DNA of 45,052 bases, from positions 1 to 45,052 of the forward strand of contig OMZE01000031.1 of the NCBI GenBank assembly GCA_900315455.1, in the 5' to 3' direction. This document shows positions 25,792 through 34,506 of this stretch, piece by piece. Under the pieces are notes generated by a model. The model was not told the origin of the DNA. It made no database searches and saw only the letters and a list, made by a program, of their open reading frames with translations. The DNA comes from an uncultured Prevotellaceae bacterium. GTDB taxonomy: Bacteria > Bacteroidota > Bacteroidia > Bacteroidales > Bacteroidaceae. The translations under genes were made by a program, and so were the position numbers. Position 1 is the stretch's first letter; every line of letters begins with the position of its first letter.

Positions 25792-25881
25792 GGCTTTATG
25801 GGCGATATGGGCCTTATGGGCTATCTGGGCTATCTGGGCCTTTTGGGCTGTCTGGGCTGTCTGGGCTTTGTAGGCCTTGTG
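25792..25881. repeat. 9-bp-period tandem repeat overlapping the end of the DoxX-like gene
   Basis: About ten units of the form GGGCnnTnT (GGGCTTTAT, GGGCGATAT, GGGCCTTAT, GGGCTATCT twice, GGGCTGTCT twice) follow one another. Part lies in the gap before tpiA and part inside the DoxX-like gene, where it encodes a C-terminal tail rich in Ser-Pro-Asp triplets. The same unit, as its complement, forms the tandem array at 27843-27988. Confidence 0.8.
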
Positions 25882-27166
25882 GTTTTTTGGGGGTGGTGCG
25901 TCTTCTTTTCAGCCAGCGGGTCCAGGCCCAGAGGCGGTCGGCTATGGTGAGGGCCAGGAGGGGCACGGCGAAACTCAGCAGTATCTTCGCTATCTTCCTC
26001 AGCGGCGATTCCTCGGGCAGATGGCCGATGGGCAACTGGTGGAGTGGGGCACTCAGGGTCTCTGCGGTGGGCAGGAAGTGGTGGCTCCACTTGCGTATCA
26101 CTTGGCCGCCTTTCAGCAGCAGCAGTCCGGGGTTGCTGCGTATGATGGTCTTCAGCGTCGTGGCATCGCAGGTGCAGAAGGGATATTCTGCTCCTGTGAG
26201 GTTGCGCCACCGCTCTATGCCGCTGTCGCCACTCGACGTGAGGCAGTAGAACGCGTAGCCGTTGTCCTGGCTGTACTCATATATCTGGTCGATCTCGCCG
26301 AAGTCGCTGTCGCTCGCGTTCTCCAGCATTGGCGCTACGAGCAGGAAGGTGTAACTGGTGTCGGCAAGCACTTCCTCGGTGATGTCATCGCCCGTATCGA
26401 TGCGCTCTATCGAGAAGTCGTGGATGGGTGGCACGTATCCCTCGCGGGTCATCACCGTCTTGCTGTCGATGAATGTCCAGGTGGAGTCGGGGTAGTTGTC
26501 GAGCGTGAATTCCTTCCTTTCCCCGTCTTTTTCCAAGATAAAGGTGGTCTCAAACTGTGGCTGCTCTTCCGTTTCTGGGATTTCCATCCCCTTGCGGATG
26601 TCGGCTCCCACATGATAGGGGCGGAAGTCGAAGAGGGGCAGGTTGTAGAGACAGTAGAGACTGGTGGCCACGATGAAGAGCGCCGTGTAGTTGATGACGA
26701 TGCCCTGGTTGGTCTTCGAGATGAAGCGCACCATGCTCAATGGCCGCCAGCACACCACGATGGCAGCCACCAGCAATACGATGTTCTTGAGCAGCGTCTG
26801 ACCGTTGGTGAGGTGTATGGCATCGCCGAAACACCCGCAGTCGCTCACGGGGTTGGCTATCCACAGCCATAGCGACACCACCGTCATGAAGGCCATCAGC
26901 AGCAGGGTGAGCCGCGATACCGTGCGACGGTGGATGGCCATCAGCAGGAAAACGCCCAGGCAGAACTCCAAAGCCGACAGCAGAATGGAAAGCGTGAGGG
27001 CCATCCATTCGGGCATCAGGCCTGGCAGCGACAGCGCGCTGAGGTAGTCTTCTATCTTATATTGGGTGCCTCTCGGGTCGATGGCTTTCACAAACCCGGA
27101 GAGGATAAGTGTTGCCGCAAGGATGATGCGGCACACGTTCACCACGATGTTACTGATCTTGTTCAC
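25814..27166 (-). CDS. BT_3928-like DoxX/MauE-type membrane protein
   Basis: The start is taken as the GTG at 27166, which overlaps the end of the DUF1599 gene by 17 nt; there is no ATG until well inside the first membrane region. The 450-aa product has four membrane helices in the first 190 residues, with the DCGCFG motif typical of DoxX/MauE proteins. A periplasmic region follows, and a thioredoxin-like part at about 310-400 contains [10 protein letters not shown] and [10 protein letters not shown]. Another membrane helix (about 410-430) precedes a basic stretch and a [17 protein letters not shown] tail created by the 9-bp repeat. It may help redox chemistry or protein folding; this is family inference. 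Confidence 0.8.
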   Translation of the reverse strand: MNKISNIVVNVCRIILAATLILSGFVKAIDPRGTQYKIEDYLSALSLPGLMPEWMALTLSILLSALEFCLGVFLLMAIHRRTVSRLTLLLMAFMTVVSLWLWIANPVSDCGCFGDAIHLTNGQTLLKNIVLLVAAIVVCWRPLSMVRFISKTNQGIVINYTALFIVATSLYCLYNLPLFDFRPYHVGADIRKGMEIPETEEQPQFETTFILEKDGERKEFTLDNYPDSTWTFIDSKTVMTREGYVPPIHDFSIERIDTGDDITEEVLADTSYTFLLVAPMLENASDSDFGEIDQIYEYSQDNGYAFYCLTSSGDSGIERWRNLTGAEYPFCTCDATTLKTIIRSNPGLLLLKGGQVIRKWSHHFLPTAETLSAPLHQLPIGHLPEESPLRKIAKILLSFAVPLLALTIADRLWAWTRWLKRRRTTPKKPQGLQSPDSPDSPKGPDSPDSP

Positions 27167-27704
27167 TGAGTTTGATAAGGCCAAACATGGCGTAGTTGAT
27201 GATGTCCATGTAGTTGGAGTCGATGCCCTCGGATACAAGGGTGGCGCCTCCAAGGTTCTCTATCTCTTTCACTCGCTGCAACTTGGTGAGGATGAGGTCG
27301 GTGTAACTGCTCACCCGCATGCCCCGCCATGCCTCGCCATAGTCGTGGTTCTTGCGGAGCATCAGTTGCAAGGTGGATTCGGCGTGGCGGTCGTAGAGGG
27401 CAAGGGCGTCGTCGGCACTCATGTCGGTGTGGTCGGCATAGCCCTGCTCCAACTGTATCAGTCCCACGATGCCGTAGTTGACGAGTGCCATGAATTCCGG
27501 GCGGATGCCTTCGCCCACGAGCGACTCTCCGGTCACTTCGAGAGAGCGGATGCGGCTGGCCTTGATAAACAGTTGGTCGGTGAGCGATGACGGGCGCAAG
27601 ATGCGCCATGAAGCCCCGTAGTCGTGGAGTTTCTTCGCAAAGAGGGTGCGGCATTCTGCCAAGGCTGCCCGAAACTGGTTTTCTGTCTTCTTGAAATCCT
27701 GCAT
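27150..27704 (-). CDS. DUF1599-domain protein
   Basis: The start is ATG 27704, one codon after a GTG. The 184-aa protein has two similar halves: KLHDYGASWRILRPSSLTDQ with VNYGIVGLIQLE, and KNHDYGEAWRGMRVSSYTDL with [13 protein letters not shown]. This duplication is the usual form of DUF1599. Family members have been linked to nucleotide modification, but its reaction is unknown. The next gene overlaps its end. It heads the run DUF1599, DoxX-like, tpiA, SPOR, folE. Confidence 0.85.
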   Translation of the reverse strand: MQDFKKTENQFRAALAECRTLFAKKLHDYGASWRILRPSSLTDQLFIKASRIRSLEVTGESLVGEGIRPEFMALVNYGIVGLIQLEQGYADHTDMSADDALALYDRHAESTLQLMLRKNHDYGEAWRGMRVSSYTDLILTKLQRVKEIENLGGATLVSEGIDSNYMDIINYAMFGLIKLSEQDQ

Positions 27705-27726
27705 CACATCATTTTTTTACAGTCTG

Positions 27727-27758
27727 CAAAGTTACGCATTTTTTTATAATCACCCAAA
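27727..27758 (-). promoter_or_regulatory. Promoter of the DUF1599-tpiA-folE run
   Basis: On the minus strand, TTTG (27758-27755), a 20-nt spacer and TAACTTTG (27734-27727) match the Bacteroidota consensus and lie about 20 nt upstream of the start codon. Confidence 0.75.
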
Positions 27759-27842
27759 TATGCACTTGTTTTTTAAACCTTTTTAGATGGCTACGGTAAA
27801 ACGCCGGCATACCCATCAGCATGAGTGATGTTTACGAGGCAG

Positions 27843-27988
27843 GCCCATAAAGCCCATTAAAGCCCATAAAGCCCATAAAGCCCATAATGCCCATAAAGCC
27901 CATAATGCCCATTAAAGCCCATAATGCCCATTAAAGCCCATAAAGCCCATTAAAGCCCATAAAAGCCCATTAAAGCCCATAAAAGCCC
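27843..27988. repeat. 9/10-bp tandem repeat GCCCATAAA / GCCCATTAAA
   Basis: Fifteen units and part of a sixteenth follow without interruption. They are 9 bp (GCCCATAAA or GCCCATAAT) or 10 bp (GCCCATTAAA or GCCCATAAAA). The array lies between the promoter of the DUF1599 gene and the lipoprotein fragment at 28053. It is the complement of the repeat at 25792-25881. Confidence 0.9.
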
Positions 27989-28052
27989 TCACTTGTTAAA
28001 AAATCTGAAAATCTTTAAAATACATTGAACTATTTACGCATTTATATTTAGA

Positions 28053-28295
28053 ATGAGAACAAAATTTTCCATTGCCGCCATCTGCCTCGCCGGACTGGTG
28101 GCTACCGGCTGTAATTCAGAAAGCGAAAACAAGAAACCACCCCAGGCCGACATCCAATACAATACCCGCGTGGAAATGAATTTTTTGGCACTCTGCGCAG
28201 AATCTCATTTTTTTTATATACTTTTGCACCGCTTTTGCGAATTCTACGACAATGAAACTGTATTCGGATGCCGAACTGGCACAAATCCTCGATAA
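28053..28295 (+). pseudogene. Probable truncated lipoprotein fragment
   Basis: The first 38 residues look like a real lipoprotein start: MRTKFSIAAICLAGLVATGC, then NSESENKKPPQADIQYNTRV. The rest of the 80-codon frame runs through the promoter of cca and into its coding region, and reads like random translation. No TAnnTTTG box is present upstream, only TATATTTA. It is most simply the stub of a deleted lipoprotein gene, though a very short lipoprotein with a different end is possible. Confidence 0.4.
28219..28226 (+). promoter_or_regulatory. -7 element of cca
   Basis: TACTTTTG lies 25 nt upstream of the ATG at 28252. No clear TTTG is found at the usual spacing. Confidence 0.5.
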
Positions 28296-29703
28296 GGATA
28301 TCTTCCACCTCATCTCCGACGTGGCCGACACGCTCGGCGTGGAATGCTATGTCGTGGGAGGGTATGTGAGGGATATCTTCCTCGAACGGCCTTCGCACGA
28401 CATCGACGTCGTTGTCGTGGGTAGCGGCATCATGGTGGCAAAAGCCCTCAAGGAGAAGATGGGCAAGGGCGCCCACCTCTCCGTGTTCCGCAACTTCGGC
28501 ACGGCACAGGTGAAATACCACGACATGGAGGTGGAGTTCGTTGGGGCGAGGAAAGAGAGTTACCGCCGCGACAGCCGCAAACCCATCGTGGAGGACGGCA
28601 CACTGGAGGACGACCAGAACCGCCGCGACTTCACCATCAACGCCATGGCCATCTGCCTCAACAAAGACCGCTTCGGAGAACTCGTAGACCCCTTCTACGG
28701 ACTCGACGACCTTGCCGACGGCTATATCCGCACCCCTCTCGACCCCGACATCACTTTCTCCGACGACCCCTTGCGGATGCTTCGCTGCGTGCGTTTCGCT
28801 ACCCAACTGGGCTTCTATATCGATGAGGAGACCTTCGAGGCCCTGGAGCGAAACAAGGACCGCATAAAAATCATCAGCGGAGAGCGCATTGCCGAGGAAC
28901 TCAACAAAATCATGCTGGCCAAACACCCCAGCAGGGGCATCCACGACCTCTACCGTTGTGGACTCCTCCAACTCATCCTCCCCGAATTGGTGCAACTCGA
29001 CGTGGTGGAGACACGCAACGGCAGGGCCCACAAAAACAATTTCCACCACACCATGGAGGTGTTGGAAAATGTTTGTAAAAAATCCGACAACTTATGGCTC
29101 CGATGGGCAGCCCTGCTCCATGATATCGGCAAACCGAAGAGCAAGCGATGGGACCCCCTCGTGGGATGGACTTTCCACAACCATAACTACATCGGCGCGA
29201 AGATGGTGCCGCAGATCTTCCGCAGGCTGAAGTTGCCGCTCGACCAGAAGATGCATTACGTGGAGAAACTCGTCAACCTGCACATGCGGCCTATCGTTAT
29301 TGCCGACAACGAGGTGACCGACAGTGCTGTGAGACGTTTGCTCTCTGAGGCTCAGGATGATATCGACGACTTGATGACACTTTGTGAGGCGGATATCACC
29401 AGCAAGAACCAGGTGCGCAAACAGCAGTTTCTCGACAATTTCGTCACCGTGAGGGAGAAGTTGGCAGAGTTGGTGGTGAAAGACTACAAACGGCTGTTCC
29501 AACCTTGTGTCGACGGCGATGAAATCATGCGGATGTTCGGCCTCAGACAAGGGAAGGCCGTGGGCGAACTCAAGACCTACATCAAGGAAGCCGTGCTCGA
29601 CGACAAGGTGGAGAATGAGCCCGAAAAACTCAAGGAAATCCTTGTGAAAAAATTTGAAGAACTGAAAGCCGAAGGCATCATCACCAGTCAAGATTTTATC
29701 TGA
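28252..29703 (+). CDS. cca: CCA-adding tRNA nucleotidyltransferase with HD domain
   Basis: The 483-aa enzyme builds or repairs the 3' CCA of tRNA. The N-terminal class II polymerase core has YVVGGYVRDIFLERPSHDID (the G-G-[FY]-V-R-D motif and DxD catalytic residues), then RRDFTINAMA and DPLRMLRCVRFATQLGF for nucleotide recognition. A C-terminal HD phosphohydrolase domain carries FHHTMEV and LLHDIGKPKS. Length fits the HD-fused family. It stands alone between the lipoprotein fragment and the efflux operon. Confidence 0.95.
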   Translation: MKLYSDAELAQILDKDIFHLISDVADTLGVECYVVGGYVRDIFLERPSHDIDVVVVGSGIMVAKALKEKMGKGAHLSVFRNFGTAQVKYHDMEVEFVGARKESYRRDSRKPIVEDGTLEDDQNRRDFTINAMAICLNKDRFGELVDPFYGLDDLADGYIRTPLDPDITFSDDPLRMLRCVRFATQLGFYIDEETFEALERNKDRIKIISGERIAEELNKIMLAKHPSRGIHDLYRCGLLQLILPELVQLDVVETRNGRAHKNNFHHTMEVLENVCKKSDNLWLRWAALLHDIGKPKSKRWDPLVGWTFHNHNYIGAKMVPQIFRRLKLPLDQKMHYVEKLVNLHMRPIVIADNEVTDSAVRRLLSEAQDDIDDLMTLCEADITSKNQVRKQQFLDNFVTVREKLAELVVKDYKRLFQPCVDGDEIMRMFGLRQGKAVGELKTYIKEAVLDDKVENEPEKLKEILVKKFEELKAEGIITSQDFI

Positions 29704-29743
29704 TGCCGCCATCAGCAGCGACCACTCATAAAAATGTCCCGTT

Positions 29744-29764
29744 TGTCGCTATACCATAGCGACA
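29744..29764. other. Short-loop hairpin downstream of cca
   Basis: TGTCGCTAT and ATAGCGACA pair around ACC. No T run follows. It resembles the other three-base-loop hairpins scattered in the intergenic regions. Confidence 0.5.
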
Positions 29765-29903
29765 CCACTCCCACGTTATATAGGCGCATCATAGGCTCGA
29801 AGCCCTTTTTGGGGGGGATAGAGTAGTGGAGATTCTGGCGTGCTTCCACTATAATTAATGTTAAATATACGCTTACAATCCCTAAACAGTTGAGAATTTT
29901 TGG

Positions 29904-29911
29904 TATATTTG
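29904..29911 (+). promoter_or_regulatory. -7 element of the efflux operon
   Basis: TATATTTG lies 72 nt upstream of the adaptor gene at 29984. A TTG is present nearer than usual; no repressor gene or obvious operator is adjacent. Confidence 0.5.
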
Positions 29912-29983
29912 CAAGTTGAAAGCCCAAATTTACACTTTGGCTTTCCCCATTTGGGAGAATTCTTACAAATGTATTAAATAGAT

Positions 29984-31264
29984 ATGAAAAAGAACAAAAT
30001 CTTCATGCTTGTAGTTGCTACGGCATGCCTCGTGGCATGTGGTGGCAAAAAGGGAGGTATGAACTTTGGCGACAATGAGTTTCCTGTGGTGACAGTGGAA
30101 CCCCAGTCGGCCGGTTCGGAAACCACCTATCCCGCCACCATCAAGGGTGTGCAGGATGTTGAAATCCGTCCGAAAATCTCTGGCTTCATCACACGTATCA
30201 ATGTGAAGGAAGGTCAGAACGTGGCTGCCGGACAGGTGCTCTTCGTCATCGACAACGAGACCCTCCAGGCCGCCGTGCGCCAGGCCCAGGCTGCCGTGAA
30301 CCAGGCCCAGGCCGCCATCGTGCAGAGCAAGGCCACCATCAACACCGCTGAGGCCGGGCTTGCCACCGCCAAGTTGCAGTATGAGAACTCGCAGCAGTTG
30401 CACGCCAACAAGGTGATTGGCGACTTCGAACTCGCCACTGCCAAGAACACCTACACCAGTGCCCAGGCTCAGGTCAACCAGGCCAAGGCAGGTCTGCAGC
30501 AGGCAGAAGCCGCACTCGCACAGGCCCAGGCCGGCCTTGCATCGGCCCGTGAGAACCTGTCGTTCAGTTATGTGCGCAGCCCGTCGAGCGGCGTGGTGGG
30601 AACCATCCCGTTCAAGGTGGGTGCCCTCGTGAGTGCTTCGAGCCAGCAGCCGCTCACCACCGTGTCGAACATCAGCGCCATGGACGTCTACTTCTCGATG
30701 ACCGAGAAAGACGTGCTCGAGATGACCAAGTCGTCGGGCGGTCTGAGTTCTGCCGTACACCAGTATCCCTCGGTGAGACTGAAACTCGCCGACGGTTCCA
30801 TTTATACCTACCAGGGCAGGGTGGAGAAGATGAGCGGCGTCATCGATACCGGCACCGGTTCGGTGCAGGTCATCGCCCGCTTCCCCAACCCCGAGCACCT
30901 GCTCAAGAGCGGCGGTTCGGGCTCCATCATCGTGCCCCACGAGAACCACTCTGCCATCGTGGTGCCGCAGTCGTGCGTCTCCGAGGTGCAGGACAAGCAC
31001 TTCATCTACGTGCTCGGTCCCGACAACAAGGTGGCCTATACCGAAATCAAGGTCGACCCGCAGAACGACGGTGTGAACTATGTGGTGACCGAAGGCCTGA
31101 AGGTGGGCGACAAGTATGTGGTGAAAGGCATCACGAAACTCACCGACCAGATGGAAATCAAGCCCATCACTCCTGCCGAGTATGAGAAGAAAATCAAGGA
31201 TGCCGAGCAACTGGGCGAGAACCAGGGCGACGCCAAGAAACTGAAGAAAGCCCTGGGCATGTAA
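29984..31264 (+). CDS. RND efflux periplasmic adaptor lipoprotein
   Basis: The 426-aa membrane fusion protein starts with a lipoprotein signal (lipobox LVAC, Cys19). The beta-barrel/lipoyl part has VEIRPKISGFITRINVKEGQ, then a long Ala/Gln coiled coil (QAQAAVNQAQAAIVQSKATI, about 100-185). The returning lipoyl half has LSFSYVRSPSSGVVGTIPF, and barrel and membrane-proximal domains follow. It couples the inner-membrane pump at 31304 to the outer-membrane channel at 34507. The export substrate cannot be read from the sequence. Confidence 0.94.
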   Translation: MKKNKIFMLVVATACLVACGGKKGGMNFGDNEFPVVTVEPQSAGSETTYPATIKGVQDVEIRPKISGFITRINVKEGQNVAAGQVLFVIDNETLQAAVRQAQAAVNQAQAAIVQSKATINTAEAGLATAKLQYENSQQLHANKVIGDFELATAKNTYTSAQAQVNQAKAGLQQAEAALAQAQAGLASARENLSFSYVRSPSSGVVGTIPFKVGALVSASSQQPLTTVSNISAMDVYFSMTEKDVLEMTKSSGGLSSAVHQYPSVRLKLADGSIYTYQGRVEKMSGVIDTGTGSVQVIARFPNPEHLLKSGGSGSIIVPHENHSAIVVPQSCVSEVQDKHFIYVLGPDNKVAYTEIKVDPQNDGVNYVVTEGLKVGDKYVVKGITKLTDQMEIKPITPAEYEKKIKDAEQLGENQGDAKKLKKALGM

Positions 31265-31303
31265 CCCTCGGAAAACGTCAATCTATTTTAACAGAAGAAG
31301 ATC

Positions 31304-34300
31304 ATGACTTTTACGAATTTCATCAAGCGACCGGTGCTCTCGACGGTGATTTCAATCCTCATCGTCATCCTGGGATTCATCGGCCTCGTGACACTGCCCA
31401 TCGAGCAGTATCCTGATATTGCTCCGCCTACCGTATCCGTGTTCACCTCGTATATGGGAGCCGATGCCGAGACGGTGAAGAACTCCGTGCTCGCGCCCCT
31501 CGAGGAGAGCATCAACGGTGTGGAGAACATGACCTACATGACCTCATCGGCCACGAACATGGGTTCGGCAAGCATCACCGTGTATTTCAAGCAGGGTACG
31601 AATGCCGATATGTGTGCCGTGAACGTGCAGAACCGTGTGAGTCAGGCGCTGGCGCTCCTGCCGGCAGAGGTGACCCGTGTGGGTGTCACCGTGATGAAGC
31701 GCCAGACCTCACAGGTGATGATGTTCACCCTCACCTCCGAGGATGGCCGTTACGACGACGAGTTCCTCACCAACTACAACAATATCAACGTCATCCCCGC
31801 CATCAAGCGTATCCAGGGTGTGGGCGACGTGAACAGTCCCGGTGTGAAGAGTTACTCGATGCGTATCTGGCTCAAGCCCGAGTTGATGAAGCAGTATGGC
31901 CTGGTGCCCTCCGACGTGTCGGCAGCCCTTGCCGAGCAGAACATCGAGGCTGCTCCCGGTTCGTTCGGCGAGCAGAGCAAGGTGGCCTACGAGTATGTGA
32001 TGCGCTACAAGGGCCGTCTGAAGACTGCCGAGGAGTTTGGCAACATCATCATCAGCAACAGCACCAACGGCCAGACGCTGCATCTGCGCGATGTGGCCGA
32101 AGTGGAGTTGGGCGGCGCGCAGTACTCGGTGTCGATGAAGAACAACAACCAGCCCTCTGTCATGGGTATGGTGCAGCAGATTGCCGGTTCTAACGCCAAC
32201 GAGATTGCGAAGAACGTGAAGCAGGTGCTCGAAGAACAGTCGAAGATGTTCCCTCCGGGCATGATATACCGTGTGAACTACGATGTCACGGAGTTCCTCT
32301 ATGCCTCTATTGAAGAGGTGGTGAAGACCCTCTTCATCACCCTCCTCCTCGTGTTCTTCGTGGTGTATATCTTCCTGCAGGACTTCCGTTCCACCCTCAT
32401 CCCGATGATTGCCGTGCCCGTGTCGCTCATCGGTACATTCTTCTTCCTGAAGGTGTTCGGATTCTCCATCAACCTGCTTACCCTCTCAGCATTGCTTCTT
32501 GCCATCGCCATCGTGGTCGACGACGCCATCGTGGTGGTGGAGGCGGTGCACGCCAAACTCGACATGGGCTACAAGAGCGCGCTCACCGCATCTATCGATG
32601 CCATGAACGAAATTTCGAGCGCCATCATCTCGATTACTCTTGTGATGGCGTCGGTGTTCATCCCCGTGTCGTTCATCGGCGGCACCTCAGGAACGTTCTA
32701 CCGAGAGTTCGGTATCACGATGGCGGTGTCGATTTTCATCTCGGCGCTCAACGCGCTCACGCTGTCGCCGGCACTCTGTGCCATCTTCCTCAAACCGAAG
32801 AATGAAGACGGCTCGGAGCGCAAGATGGGCTTCCTCGACAGGATGCACGCCTCGTTCAACACGTCGTACAACAAGATTCTGGGCAAGTACCGCAACAGCG
32901 TGACGAAGATCACCCACCGTCCCATCATCGCCATCATTGCCGTGGTGGTGGGTATCGTGGCCCTCATCGCCACGATGTCGACGACGAAGACCGGACTGGT
33001 GCCCGACGAGGATACCGGTACTCTCTTCTGCGTGGTCTCGATGCCGCCGGCAACGAGTGTGGAACGCACCCGCGAGGTCATCGACCAGGTGGATGCCATG
33101 CTTGCCAGCAACACCGCCATCCAGAGCCGTGAGCAGATTCAGGGCTTCAACTTCATCGCCGGTCAGGGTTCCGACCAGGCCACGTTCGTCATCAAACTCA
33201 AGCCGTTCACCGAGCGCGGCATCACCGAGGGCTCGATGGCTGTGCTGGGCATGATTTACAAGCAGGCTGCTGAAATCAAGGATGCCCAGATTCTCGCCTT
33301 CTCGCCCCCAATGATTCCCGGTTTCTCTGCCAACAGCGGTATCTCGCTGGTGATGCAGGACCGCACGGGCGGCGACCTGAACAAATTCTTTGAAATCACG
33401 AAGAACTACCTCGAGGAACTCAACAAACGGCCGGAGATTCAGACCGCCCAGACCTCGTACAACCCCAACTATCCACAGTATATGATTGATGTGGACGTGG
33501 CGAAGTGTAAGCAGTCGGGCATCTCGCCGTCGTCGGTGCTCTCGACGCTGCAGGGCTACTACGGTGGACTCTATGCCTCGAACTTCAATGCCTACGGCAA
33601 ACTCTTCCGCGTCATCATACAGGGTGATGTGCAGAGCCGTATGCGTCCTGAGGGACTGAGCAACATCTACCTGCGCACACCAGCCGGCATGGCTCCCGTG
33701 ACGGAGTACTGCACGATAAAGCGCGTCTACGGTCCGTCGAACATCAACAGGTTCAACATGTTCACCAGTATCAACGCCACGGCTACCGTGGCCGACGGCT
33801 ACTCCACTGGTGAAGCCATCAAGGCGGTGGCCGAGGTGGCCAAGGACAACCTGCCCGATGGTTACTACTACGAGTTCTCCGGACTCACCAGGTCGGAGAG
33901 CGAGTCGAGCAACTCCACCATGCTCATCTTCCTGCTGTGTATCATGTTCGTCTACCTCATCCTCTCGGCACAGTATGAGAGTTATCTCCTCCCGCTGGCT
34001 GTAATCCTCTCGATACCGTTTGGACTGGCAGGAGCCTTCTTCTTCACCGAGATAACCGGTCACAGCAACGACATCTACATGCAGATTTCGCTCATCATGC
34101 TCATCGGTCTGCTCGCCAAGAACGCCATCCTTATCGTGCAGTTCTCGCTCGAGCGCCGCGAGACGGGTATGGCCATCTCCTGGTCGGGCATCCTCGGTGC
34201 TGCGGCACGTCTGCGACCTATCCTCATGACGTCGCTCGCCATGATTATCGGTCTGCTCCCGATGCTCTGGCCCTTCGGTGTGGGCGCCCATGGCAACAAC

Positions 34301-34501
34301 ACGTTGGGCTACTCCGCCATCGGCGGTATGCTCATCGGTACGCTCTGCCAGATTTTCGTAGTGCCGGCACTGTTCGTCATCTTCCAGTCGCTGCAAGAGA
34401 AGTTCAAGCCCATGGTCTTCGAGGATGATGCCAACGAGGAAGTGGAAGCCGAACTCAAACAGTATGTTCACCATCCAACAACCTACAAAGTGGAGGAATA
34501 A
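31304..34501 (+). CDS. RND (AcrB/HAE1-type) efflux permease
   Basis: The 1065-aa inner-membrane transporter begins FTNFIKRPVLSTVISILIVI and has the twelve-helix RND layout with two large periplasmic loops. Proton-relay residues are visible: VVDDAIVVVEAVHAKLD in helix 4 and LLAKNAILIVQFSLERRETG in helix 10. A GSASITVYFKQGTNADMC block and the porter-domain text also fit HAE1 pumps. Length is normal. Its ATG lies 39 nt after the adaptor stop, and the outer-membrane gene starts 5 nt after its own stop. Confidence 0.96.
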   Translation: MTFTNFIKRPVLSTVISILIVILGFIGLVTLPIEQYPDIAPPTVSVFTSYMGADAETVKNSVLAPLEESINGVENMTYMTSSATNMGSASITVYFKQGTNADMCAVNVQNRVSQALALLPAEVTRVGVTVMKRQTSQVMMFTLTSEDGRYDDEFLTNYNNINVIPAIKRIQGVGDVNSPGVKSYSMRIWLKPELMKQYGLVPSDVSAALAEQNIEAAPGSFGEQSKVAYEYVMRYKGRLKTAEEFGNIIISNSTNGQTLHLRDVAEVELGGAQYSVSMKNNNQPSVMGMVQQIAGSNANEIAKNVKQVLEEQSKMFPPGMIYRVNYDVTEFLYASIEEVVKTLFITLLLVFFVVYIFLQDFRSTLIPMIAVPVSLIGTFFFLKVFGFSINLLTLSALLLAIAIVVDDAIVVVEAVHAKLDMGYKSALTASIDAMNEISSAIISITLVMASVFIPVSFIGGTSGTFYREFGITMAVSIFISALNALTLSPALCAIFLKPKNEDGSERKMGFLDRMHASFNTSYNKILGKYRNSVTKITHRPIIAIIAVVVGIVALIATMSTTKTGLVPDEDTGTLFCVVSMPPATSVERTREVIDQVDAMLASNTAIQSREQIQGFNFIAGQGSDQATFVIKLKPFTERGITEGSMAVLGMIYKQAAEIKDAQILAFSPPMIPGFSANSGISLVMQDRTGGDLNKFFEITKNYLEELNKRPEIQTAQTSYNPNYPQYMIDVDVAKCKQSGISPSSVLSTLQGYYGGLYASNFNAYGKLFRVIIQGDVQSRMRPEGLSNIYLRTPAGMAPVTEYCTIKRVYGPSNINRFNMFTSINATATVADGYSTGEAIKAVAEVAKDNLPDGYYYEFSGLTRSESESSNSTMLIFLLCIMFVYLILSAQYESYLLPLAVILSIPFGLAGAFFFTEITGHSNDIYMQISLIMLIGLLAKNAILIVQFSLERRETGMAISWSGILGAAARLRPILMTSLAMIIGLLPMLWPFGVGAHGNNTLGYSAIGGMLIGTLCQIFVVPALFVIFQSLQEKFKPMVFEDDANEEVEAELKQYVHHPTTYKVEE

Positions 34502-34506
34502 GAGAT

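Noticed and set aside
24975-26249. Open frame of 424 codons on the plus strand opposite tpiA and the DoxX-like gene
   Set aside because: It is the shadow of well-supported minus-strand genes; its translation has no domain or signal peptide and includes repeat text.
27843-27988. Possible CRISPR or origin iterons
   Set aside because: Units are 9-10 bp with no spacers, and there is no replication initiator gene or DnaA-box cluster nearby.
32687-34474. Open frame of 595 codons on the minus strand opposite the RND permease
   Set aside because: The high-GC, His/Asp/Glu-rich translation is typical of an antisense shadow; the plus-strand permease is certain.
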